DNA of 45,179 bases from Gammaproteobacteria bacterium (GTDB taxonomy: Bacteria > Pseudomonadota > Gammaproteobacteria > Pseudomonadales > Halieaceae): NCBI GenBank assembly GCA_030426545.1, contig JAUHYL010000030.1, positions 1-45,179 on the forward strand. The letters are read 5' to 3'. Position 1 is the first letter of the stretch, and each line of letters begins with the position of its first letter. The notes under the pieces are model-generated. The model was not told the DNA's origin. It was given only the letters and a program-made list of their open reading frames with translations, and made no database searches. The position numbers were made by a program, and so were the translations under genes. Of the stretch, positions 39,098-45,179 are shown piece after piece.

Positions 39098-40054
39098 TCA
39101 GTTACGTAATTTATTTAATACATTTTCTAGGTCTTCATCCAGCGCAGCTTCAAGACTGAGTTTTTCCCCGGACAAGCGCGCAAATGACAGCGCCTGCGCA
39201 TGCAAAAAAAGCCGCTTCAGCCCCAGCTCGCGCGCCAGATCGCGGCTCCTGTCGTCGCTGTACTTGTCATCGCCCAGCAAGGGGAAGCCGGCGTGCTGCG
39301 CATGCACCCGAATCTGGTGTGTGCGCCCGGTTATCGGCCGAGCCTCGATCAGGGTGGCGCGTTTGAAGCGCTCCAGCACAGAAAACTCCGTTAGCGCACG
39401 CTGACCCTCAACGTGCACGCGCACCATGCGCTCACCCGATTGCAGGACGTTTTTCTGCAGGGGTGCCTCCACCTGGCGACAGTGGCCGGGCCACTGCCCT
39501 GCTACCAGCGCCAGGTAGCGTTTTTCGACATGTTTTTCGCGCAGCTGGCGATGCAGTTCTCGCAGCGCCGGCGCGCGCTTGGCGATCAGAATCAGGCCGG
39601 ATGTATCCCGATCCAGCCGATGAACAAGTTCCAGGTAACGCGCCTGGGGGCGCAATTGGCGCAGGGCCTCGATCAGGCCGTAACTCAGGCCGCTGCCGCC
39701 GTGAACGGCCAGGCCCGAGGGCTTGTTCAGTACCAGCAGCTCGTCATCTTCGTGTACCACCCTCCCCTGCAGTTCCGCCTCGAGAAAAAGCGGTACGGCG
39801 GGCGCTTCTCCCGGCTCGCTCTGGCGCAGTGGCGGAAGACGCACGCTGTCGCCCGCCACCAGGCGATAGTCGGCACGCACACGGCCCTTGTTGATGCGCA
39901 CCTCGCCCTTGCGGATAGCGCGGTAGATTCGCGTGCGTGGCACCCCTTTGAGCTCACGCAGGAGGAAATTGTCCAGCCGCTGCCCGGAGTCGTCTTCCTT
40001 TACGGTGACAAACTGCGCGACGCGACGCGCTGATTGCGCTCGCTGTTCAGCCAT
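39098..40054 (-). CDS. rluC: 23S rRNA pseudouridine synthase RluC
   Basis: Makes pseudouridines at positions 955, 2504 and 2580 (E. coli numbers) in 23S rRNA. The 318-residue protein has an N-terminal S4 RNA-binding domain (about 20-80: RLDNFLLRELKGVPR, YRAIRKGEVRIN) and the RluA-type catalytic domain with the nucleophile Asp in HRLDRDTSGLIL (about 142-153) and GRTHQIRVH (about 244-252). RluC rather than RluD is inferred from its place divergent from rne, as in E. coli and Pseudomonas. It is convergent with maf. Confidence 0.93.
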   Translation of the reverse strand: MAEQRAQSARRVAQFVTVKEDDSGQRLDNFLLRELKGVPRTRIYRAIRKGEVRINKGRVRADYRLVAGDSVRLPPLRQSEPGEAPAVPLFLEAELQGRVVHEDDELLVLNKPSGLAVHGGSGLSYGLIEALRQLRPQARYLELVHRLDRDTSGLILIAKRAPALRELHRQLREKHVEKRYLALVAGQWPGHCRQVEAPLQKNVLQSGERMVRVHVEGQRALTEFSVLERFKRATLIEARPITGRTHQIRVHAQHAGFPLLGDDKYSDDRSRDLARELGLKRLFLHAQALSFARLSGEKLSLEAALDEDLENVLNKLRN

Positions 40055-40676
40055 GAATATCCCGGCGATGTCTTTCTATGTTCAATTACGGTATAGTCCA
40101 CTACGTGGTTGCCGATGCGCCTGCCAATTTCACGCGCCATCGACTACTCAAGCCCCGGCGAGCATATTGAGCTCAGCAGAAGATACTGGGTTTCGCCGGC
40201 TCAACCACACTGACACGAGCACGTCGTCCTGCGTCTGTGAACCGCCAGTGTACGCGGCACAGCAACTGAAAGCTAAAGCGCTTGAAGCCAGGTCGACGTT
40301 TAGATGAACCGAGCAGCATGCTGCCGGGTCGCAAGAATCAGATATAGAGAACTCTCAGCGTCGTTGCTGAACGGTTGCCGATCACTCATTAGACATCGGT
40401 GCAGCGACACCAGAAAGACCGGGAGAACTTAACCGAACTCCTGACTATGGTTTCGCAACGGTTTTACAACTACGGTTGCTCGACGCTGTAACGGCGCCTT
40501 CCACAGGAAGCGACGGCAATAACAAGCAAACCCCTTCCTGCACGCACCAGTGCTGCAGGCCAGGCAAAGGCGCTGGACAATGATTGTCCAGACACCACAG
40601 CTCGTTAAGCGGCTCTCGCCGCCTTTGTAACTGATCTCCCGCCCCGTCGGCCGGCTGCCAACTATGGCACGGCACT
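40055..40676 (+). promoter_or_regulatory. long leader region of rne
   Basis: The 622 bases between rluC and rne hold no convincing gene. In E. coli rne has a 361-base leader through which RNase E controls its own mRNA, and this region probably does the same. A TATAGT -10 (40092-40097) would give a leader of nearly 570 bases, though no good -35 is seen. Stable stem-loops include CTGGACAA-TGA-TTGTCCAG (40573-40591) and GCGGC-TCTC-GCCGC (40609-40622), both within about 105 bases of the start codon. Confidence 0.5.
40573..40591 (+). repeat. perfect hairpin in the rne leader
   Basis: CTGGACAA and TTGTCCAG form an 8-bp stem closed by TGA. A second 5-bp hairpin follows at 40609-40622. A position near the start codon suits autoregulation by RNase E, but this is inference. 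Confidence 0.6.
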
Positions 40677-43526
40677 ATGAAAAAAATGTTAATCAATGCA
40701 ACTCAACCTGAAGAGTTGCGCGTGGCAATGGTCGATGGTCAGCGTCTGTACGATCTCGACATCGAAAATCGCACCCGCCTTCAAACCAAGGCAAACATCT
40801 ACAAAGGCAAAATAACCCGGGTTGAACCCAGCCTGGAGGCAGCTTTTGTCGACTTTGGCGCGGACCGTCACGGCTTCCTGCCGCTGAAGGAGATCGCCAG
40901 GGAATATTTCTATCGCAGCCCCAAAGACGCAGACGGCCGCATGAAGATCCGCGACGTCGTCAAGGAAGGCACGGAAGTGATTGTCCAGGTGGACAAAGAA
41001 GAGCGTGGTAACAAGGGCGCCGCACTGACCACCTTCATCAGCCTCGCCGGGCGCTACATGGTGCTGATGCCCAACAATCCACGTGCGGGTGGCATTTCGC
41101 GGCGCATTGAAGGCGATGACCGCGATGAATTGAAAGAGGCGCTGCGGGCACTCAACATCCCCAACGGCATGGGCGTCATCATTCGCACCGCCGGCGTCGG
41201 CCGTTCCGCCGAAGAACTGCAGCGTGATCTGGACTACCTGGTACACCTGTGGGAGGCGATCGCCAAGGCAAACGAGGAGGTGAAGGCAGGAGAGCTACTG
41301 TTCCGCGACAGCAACGTGATCATCCGCGCCATTCGCGACTACCTGCGCGATGACATGGGGCAAGTGGTGATCGATTCGCCGCAGGCGTTTGAGCAGGCTT
41401 GCGACTTTGTCAGCCAGGTAATGCCGAAGTTTCACAGCCGCATCAGTCTGTATGAAGACAATATCCCGCTGTTTAACCGCTACCAGATTGAAAGCCAGAT
41501 CGAAACAGCCTTCCAGCGTGAAGTACAGTTGCCTTCCGGCGGTTCCATCGTCATCGACCCGACAGAGGCGCTGGTTTCTATCGACATCAACTCCGCCCGC
41601 GCCACGCGCGGCAGCGACATCGAAGAAACGGCACTCAACACGAACCTGGAGGCCGCGGACGAAGTGGCCCGCCAGTTACGCCTGCGCGACATGGGTGGCC
41701 TGATCGTCATCGACTTCATTGATATGCTCGCAGCACGCAACCAGCGCGCGGTGGAAAACCGCATGCGCGACGCGCTGAGCATGGATCGCGCTCGCGTGCA
41801 GGTCGGACGCATTTCCCGCTTCGGTCTACTGGAGATGTCACGCCAGCGCCTGCGCCCCTCACTGGGCGAAACCAGCGCGATTGTCTGCCCTCGCTGTACC
41901 GGCCAGGGCTCGATCCGTGACACCAAATCCCTTGCTCTTTCCATTTTGCGCCTGCTCGAAGAAGAAGCCATCAAGGATCGCAGTGCAGAAGTTCGCGGAA
42001 TTGTCCCCGTAGACGTTGCCGCGTATCTACTCAACGAAAAACGCGGTGCCCTGGGCGAAATAGAACAGGAAACCAAGTCGCGCATACTCGTTATTCCCAA
42101 TCCCAATCTTGAAACACCGCATTTCGAGGTACAGCGGCTGCGCGATGATGAGGTGACCGGCGACCAGGAAGTCAGCTACCGGGTCGACATTGCCGTTCCC
42201 GATGCAGAGGCCGTTAGCGACACCCATTCCGCCGAGATACCGGTGCAGGAAGCCGCTGTTCAGGCCATACGTCCAACCGCGCCCAGCCCGGCGCCCGCAC
42301 CCGCCGCGCCAGTTCAAAAGCAGGCAGCGGCGACAAATCGCGACGGACAGCGCATGAAGCGCAAGGCCCGACCTAAAAAGAAGGGCTTCTTCGAAAAATT
42401 ATTCGCCACGCTGCTGGGTACCAGCGCAGCAGAAGCCGGTACCGAGAAACGCAGTGGTCAAAAGAGCGCTGCGAGCGCAGGTAATCAGAAAAATCGAGCA
42501 AGCTCTGGCAGCAATGCCAGCGGCGGCGGACGCCGCAGGCGCAGTGCCGCCAATCGCGCCCGAACAGGGGAACAGCGGCAGCAAAAGCCACAGGATGCAG
42601 AGAACAAAGCCACCACTGAACCCCGCGAAAAACAGCAGCGGGAAGACGGCGGTGAGCCTCGCCGACGCAGCAGGGGTGGCCGAGGCCGCGGTGGCAATAA
42701 CCGCGGCAACGAAGGTCGCAACAATGAAAACCGTGGCAGTCAAAATCGCGGTAATGACACCCGCAGAAGCGCGAATAACGATTCCGCAGATGAGAATTCG
42801 CGCGATCAAAACGTCGACCAGGTGGCTGCCAAGCGTGAGGAACAGGGCCAGGATCGACCGCGCAAGCGCCCCAGTGAAATGAAGCGGGGTGAGCCGCAGC
42901 GCCGTCGCAGAAATCGCGGACGCAAGCCGTCAGAAAACGGGGGCGCTGCCAACGAAGCCGTCGCTGATGCGAGCACCGCAGCTGCTGTCGCGACCACGGC
43001 GGCCAATGTCGATGAAGCGCAACCCAGCGTTCAACCGGTCGCGCAGTTGCAGACGTCCACAGCCGAGGCACCAGCCCCGGCCGCTGAGCAACAGCCGGCG
43101 ATGCCGGCGAGCACAGATTCCGCGGCTGAGCTTTCGACCGAGCAGGAGGCGACCCGGCCAACCCGCGCGGAAACACCCGTGAGTCCGCCAGCGGAGGTAG
43201 CAAAACCGGAGGTAGCACCGGCAGCCGCGAGCGAGCCTGAGGCCAAACCGCCCGTAGCGGACGCTGTTGCGTCGCAACCGGCGCCTACCGCCCCGGCTGC
43301 GGCAATCTCCAACGATGGTTTGACCGCAGATGGCCGCGCCGTGAACGACCCCCGCGTGGAGCCGAAGCCTGTGGCCGATCTCGACATCACCACCACGCAT
43401 CCGGTCTTGTTCACCGACAGCGTGGCACCGCCGGTGGAACCCAGCGGCAGCGTTCCGCCGCGTGCAATCAACGATCCGCGTGGTCAGCGCAGTGACGAGG
43501 GCATGGATCAGGCGGCAGCACAATAA
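40677..43526 (+). CDS. rne: ribonuclease E
   Basis: Endoribonuclease that starts mRNA decay and processes rRNA and tRNA; it acts at the inner membrane as the core of the degradosome. The 949-residue protein has the S1 domain (about 35-125), 5'-sensor and DNase I-like catalytic part with metal-binding aspartates in VSIDINSA (about 302) and VIDFIDML (about 345), and the zinc link CPRCTG (about 405). After about residue 520 it becomes low-complexity: an Arg-rich RNA-binding stretch (about 590-770) and an Ala/Pro/Glu-rich tail. Two NDPR motifs (890-893 and 932-935) end the tail, like those in Pseudomonas RNase E. The start is ATG at 40677, with a poor ribosome site. Confidence 0.98.
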   Translation: MKKMLINATQPEELRVAMVDGQRLYDLDIENRTRLQTKANIYKGKITRVEPSLEAAFVDFGADRHGFLPLKEIAREYFYRSPKDADGRMKIRDVVKEGTEVIVQVDKEERGNKGAALTTFISLAGRYMVLMPNNPRAGGISRRIEGDDRDELKEALRALNIPNGMGVIIRTAGVGRSAEELQRDLDYLVHLWEAIAKANEEVKAGELLFRDSNVIIRAIRDYLRDDMGQVVIDSPQAFEQACDFVSQVMPKFHSRISLYEDNIPLFNRYQIESQIETAFQREVQLPSGGSIVIDPTEALVSIDINSARATRGSDIEETALNTNLEAADEVARQLRLRDMGGLIVIDFIDMLAARNQRAVENRMRDALSMDRARVQVGRISRFGLLEMSRQRLRPSLGETSAIVCPRCTGQGSIRDTKSLALSILRLLEEEAIKDRSAEVRGIVPVDVAAYLLNEKRGALGEIEQETKSRILVIPNPNLETPHFEVQRLRDDEVTGDQEVSYRVDIAVPDAEAVSDTHSAEIPVQEAAVQAIRPTAPSPAPAPAAPVQKQAAATNRDGQRMKRKARPKKKGFFEKLFATLLGTSAAEAGTEKRSGQKSAASAGNQKNRASSGSNASGGGRRRRSAANRARTGEQRQQKPQDAENKATTEPREKQQREDGGEPRRRSRGGRGRGGNNRGNEGRNNENRGSQNRGNDTRRSANNDSADENSRDQNVDQVAAKREEQGQDRPRKRPSEMKRGEPQRRRRNRGRKPSENGGAANEAVADASTAAAVATTAANVDEAQPSVQPVAQLQTSTAEAPAPAAEQQPAMPASTDSAAELSTEQEATRPTRAETPVSPPAEVAKPEVAPAAASEPEAKPPVADAVASQPAPTAPAAAISNDGLTADGRAVNDPRVEPKPVADLDITTTHPVLFTDSVAPPVEPSGSVPPRAINDPRGQRSDEGMDQAAAQ

Positions 43527-43541
43527 TACGACGGAAGAATT

Positions 43542-43561
43542 GCTGCGGCCTGCGCCGCAGC
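43542..43561 (+). terminator. hairpin after rne
   Basis: GCTGCGGC and GCCGCAGC form a perfect 8-bp stem with loop CTGC, 15 bases after the rne stop. The following sequence (GGTTGTCTCC) is only weakly T-rich, so it is a probable rather than certain terminator. Confidence 0.6.
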
Positions 43562-43563
43562 GG

Positions 43564-43591
43564 TTGTCTCCGCCTATGAGCGCTGTATAAT
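43564..43591 (+). promoter_or_regulatory. sigma70 promoter of tRNA-Ser
   Basis: TTGTCT (43564-43569), 16 bases, then a perfect TATAAT (43586-43591), followed by a GC-rich discriminator as in stringently controlled stable RNA genes. It predicts a start near 43598, about 50 bases before the tRNA. Confidence 0.7.
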
Positions 43592-43649
43592 CTCGCTCGC
43601 TCGGCCGCGCGCCGGTGCGTGTGAGATGAGTCAAGAAAATCAGGTTTCC

Positions 43650-43739
43650 GGTGGGCTGGCTGAGTGGTCGAAAGCGGCGGTCTTGAAAACCGTTGGAGGT
43701 TTATCCCTCCCCGGGGTTCGAATCCCTGGCCCACCGCCA
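43650..43739 (+). tRNA. tRNA-Ser (anticodon TGA)
   Basis: Acceptor GGTGGGC pairs with GCCCACC, discriminator G and encoded CCA. The anticodon loop CTTGAAA in a CGGT/ACCG stem gives TGA, reading UCN codons. A long variable arm (TTGGAGG to CCTCCCC) marks a class II tRNA, and the T loop is TTCGAAT. It is 90 bases long. Serine tRNAs are frequent integration sites, and the DNA to the right is accessory. Confidence 0.97.
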
Positions 43740-43949
43740 TATGGGGCAAAATATATAAGTAAATCAATTACTTATTTACTAGCCCCCTCCCCTACCCACG
43801 AACATCCCAACATAGGCGAAATGCTGAGCTATTCAGTGCTTTGCCGTGGCCATTCGTCAGGTTCCTGCGTCCATCGCGGCGCAAGTCGGCCCTGAGGGCA
43901 AGGCCATGCCCGTGGGAGCCTAACCACAACCACCCAAACGGAGTTGACT
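43740..43949. other. AT-rich, mostly non-coding stretch after tRNA-Ser
   Basis: It starts with two overlapping inverted repeats: TAAGTAA/TTACTTA (43756-43774) and AGTAAAT/ATTTACT (43758-43780). Further on, an open fragment from GTG 43846 to TAA 43921 encodes 25 residues without a clear ribosome site; it may be the tail of a lost gene. No copy of the tRNA 3' end, as an attachment site would have, is found to the right within the window. Confidence 0.4.
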
Positions 43950-44124
43950 ATGGTTACGACAAATACTACCAGCGAGATAGGCCTGCTCCAGGATCAACTG
44001 ACCTCAATTGTCGAAAAAAGTATTGGAGAGCGAAAATCCACCCAAGCGGATAGGCGATTTCTTCGGCGATGAGCTATCAATCCCTTTCAATGAAATAGAG
44101 GTCAGAGAATTGATATCAGCCTGA
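43950..44124 (+). pseudogene. small gene broken by a frameshift at an A6 tract
   Basis: ATG at 43950 has GGAG six bases before it and opens a frame of 40 codons that stops at 44072. Switching by +1 at the run of six A (44014-44019) restores a natural-looking continuation (ENPPKRIGDFFGDELSI then PFNEIEVRELISA) to TGA at 44124, for a protein of about 57 residues. With five A instead of six, the frame would be whole. This may be a decayed gene, a sequencing error in the homopolymer, or slippage. The protein family is not recognised; it is acidic, soluble and likely helical. Confidence 0.5.
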
Positions 44125-44223
44125 TTCTGCTCCTGGTTTTTCTCCGCGAAGCGTGCCGTCGCGGCCAGGGGATGGCAGAAAGGGTGCTTACTGCCGCCTT
44201 CGGAAATCTGCCGTTACCCGGCC

Positions 44224-44267
44224 CGCACACTAGGAGGGTCCAGGTATAAGTCCCAACGCACACTAGG
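44224..44267 (+). repeat. 11-base direct repeat
   Basis: CGCACACTAGG occurs at 44224-44234 and 44257-44267, 33 bases apart start to start. Together with the surrounding non-coding stretch it may be a remnant of an insertion or an excision. Confidence 0.4.
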
Positions 44268-44381
44268 TGTTGCTTCTCAATGCGGCCACACGGCTTTTGG
44301 AGGTATTGATGGTGTTCACGGAGGAGGTAGAACGCGGCCAACACTTGAGAGCAATAGAAGAATAGTCCTCTCGATTGAGCC

Positions 44382-44406
44382 GGGCGCTCGCGTTATTGCG
44401 GCGCCC
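44382..44406. terminator. possible terminator hairpin in the accessory tail
   Basis: GGGCGC pairs with GCGCCC; inside, after a one-base bulge, CGC pairs with GCG around a 6-base loop. There is no strong T tract on either strand. Confidence 0.3.
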
Positions 44407-44505
44407 TGATTATCTTCAAAACACAGCAGCAAGTCACCCGACACATTCAGCCTTACCGCCTAGGAGACGTTTCACACTACCTATCAATGGTGGGTTTTTG
44501 CGATA

Positions 44506-45052
44506 TCAAAACATCAGCTCGGAAATTGCTTGTTCTAAACTCCTTGTGTGATGGTCTTCTGCATAGTTTTCGAGACTGAGAATTGTCGGTATGACCAAGG
44601 TCGAGCGTGAGGCTTCGTCGCTGATTTTATGGCCCTTGTCGCTCAAGCTTTGCGCAACTACCTGGCGAACTGTATCTGAATGCTCACTCTTTAGAAGCGC
44701 TATCTTTGGCCGAACGATTGACAGCACATTGTCTCCAAATTTCAGCGCTTCTCCTCGCGAAGGTATCTTCCCATTGTGCACTACGTCATTTCTTAGCTTA
44801 GTGAGTTTATTTCCTAGTATGTCTGGTGGTTCGCCAAATTCTCTCAGAAAAACAAATACAAATGCCCCCAGTTGCCTCTCGGATCGACTCGCTACCCGTT
44901 TCCACGCATCGGAGAACTTCTCGTAATCGACACCACCGGATAGACAAAGCACCCTAATAGCAAACTCATAGAATCTCTCAAGTGATGTAGCAAATGAGGC
45001 TATTGCCTCACGATAGTATCCATCGCGTATAGCGTAGGCGCCTATGTCAAAA
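44506..45052 (-). pseudogene. HEPN-like protein gene, 5' end cut off by an IS3 element
   Basis: The frame is open from the insertion boundary to the stop at 44506 (about 182 codons), starting FDIGAYAIRDGYYREA and running through ERFYEFAIRV. A GTG at 44952 could start a 148-residue fragment. LRNDVVHNG (motif residues encoded at 44793-44776) has the R-x4-H pattern of HEPN domains, found in many RNases of toxin-antitoxin and defence systems, and is followed by EALKFGDNVL as in that group. The N-terminus is missing: upstream of 45052 the sequence becomes the end of an insertion element. The HEPN assignment is by motif only; the gene is probably inactive or truncated. Confidence 0.55.
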
Positions 45053-45179
45053 TGGACTTCCCAGGGTTTACTAGACGCCCTCTAGCCTCGAAAAATACGC
45101 TTCTTCAAACTTAACCGGTGAAATGCCTCCGGTATGACTGTGGCGCTTCACTGGATTGTAGAACATCTCAATAAAACTG
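45053..45179 (-). mobile_element. IS3-family insertion sequence, right end (runs off the window)
   Basis: The terminal 127 bases hold the end of an IS3-family transposase gene and a terminal repeat that starts TGGACTTCCCAGGGTTTA at 45053 (plus strand), like the tips of many IS3-group elements. The HEPN-like frame to the left is interrupted exactly at this point. The rest of the element, including the other end, is outside the window. Confidence 0.7.
45071..45179 (-). CDS. IS3-family transposase (OrfB), C-terminal fragment
   Basis: The last 35 codons of a DDE transposase are visible, with FIEMFYNPVKRHSHTGG followed by ISPVKFEEAYFS and a TAG stop. The FYN-x-x-RHS pattern and the SPxxFE motif are the typical C-terminal end of IS3-group OrfB. 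The 5' part lies beyond the right edge of the window. It ends 18 bases before the element's tip. Confidence 0.85.
   Translation of the reverse strand, partial: SFIEMFYNPVKRHSHTGGISPVKFEEAYFSRLEGV

Larger units (their letters stand above)
44125..44505. other. 381-base stretch without a recognisable gene
   Basis: No open frame here matches a family I know, and no ribosome site is linked to a longer frame. It holds the 11-base direct repeat and a stem-loop (GGGCGC 44382-44387 with GCGCCC 44401-44406). Taken with the broken genes on both sides, it looks like decayed mobile DNA. Confidence 0.4.

Noticed and set aside
42373-43218. Minus-strand frames inside the rne tail
   Set aside because: The low-complexity Ala/Pro/Arg-rich tail of RNase E opens all frames; the plus-strand protein ends with recognisable NDPR motifs.
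44102-44344. Minus-strand frame of 80 codons in the accessory tail
   Set aside because: No ribosome site, no recognisable family, and it overlaps the end of the broken plus-strand small gene.

Overview
The window looks like a chromosomal segment of a free-living, probably marine gammaproteobacterium near Pseudomonas and the Cellvibrionales/Halieaceae. This is inferred from gene order (tRNA-Leu, tig, clpP, clpX, lon, hupB, ppiD; pilZ, holB, tmk, mltG, pabC, fabF, acpP, fabG, fabD; cysI with a DUF934 gene), from family-level protein similarity, and from a fairly high GC content. About 43.7 kb is compact core genome; the last 1.4 kb is accessory DNA behind a tRNA-Ser.

Layout. 1-1.7 kb: N-terminal part of an AddB/RecB-like repair nuclease (minus). 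2-7.6 kb: DAHP synthase, nfuA (minus) and B12-dependent metH; nfuA has an IscR-like palindrome in its promoter. 7.7-9.6 kb: a 40-residue membrane protein (minus), then an XdhC/MocA-like pair for molybdoenzyme maturation. 9.8-13.2 kb: sulfite reductase cysI with a DUF934 partner, then a KefB-like antiporter. 13.3-17 kb: a strong bidirectional terminator, etfA/etfB (minus) and the divergent ETF:ubiquinone oxidoreductase, which together form an electron path from flavoprotein dehydrogenases to quinone. 17-21.7 kb: DUF1285, YiiX-like hydrolase, serA-like dehydrogenase, ppiD. 21.7-28.4 kb: protein quality control block (hupB, lon, clpX, clpP, tig) and tRNA-Leu. 28.6-30 kb: a cytosolic GH84 hexosaminidase and a structured, terminator-ended intergenic region that may encode a small RNA. 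30-38.4 kb: pilZ, holB, tmk, mltG, pabC and the fatty-acid cluster fabF, acpP, fabG, fabD, rpmF, yceD, with plsX and fabH missing from their usual place. 38.5-43.5 kb: maf, rluC, a 622-nt rne leader and rne. 43.65-45.2 kb: tRNA-Ser followed by a frameshifted small gene, a HEPN-like gene cut by an insertion sequence, and the end of that IS3-family element.

Most of the window is ordinary core metabolism. The points most worth a second look are the candidate small RNA at about 29.74-29.90 kb, the decaying accessory region after tRNA-Ser (HEPN-like protein, A-tract frameshift, IS3 end), the missing plsX, the nearly leaderless yceD promoter, and the 40-residue membrane protein with its own strong promoter. 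I do not see a complete new multi-gene system; if there is one, it lies to the right of the window beyond the IS3 element.
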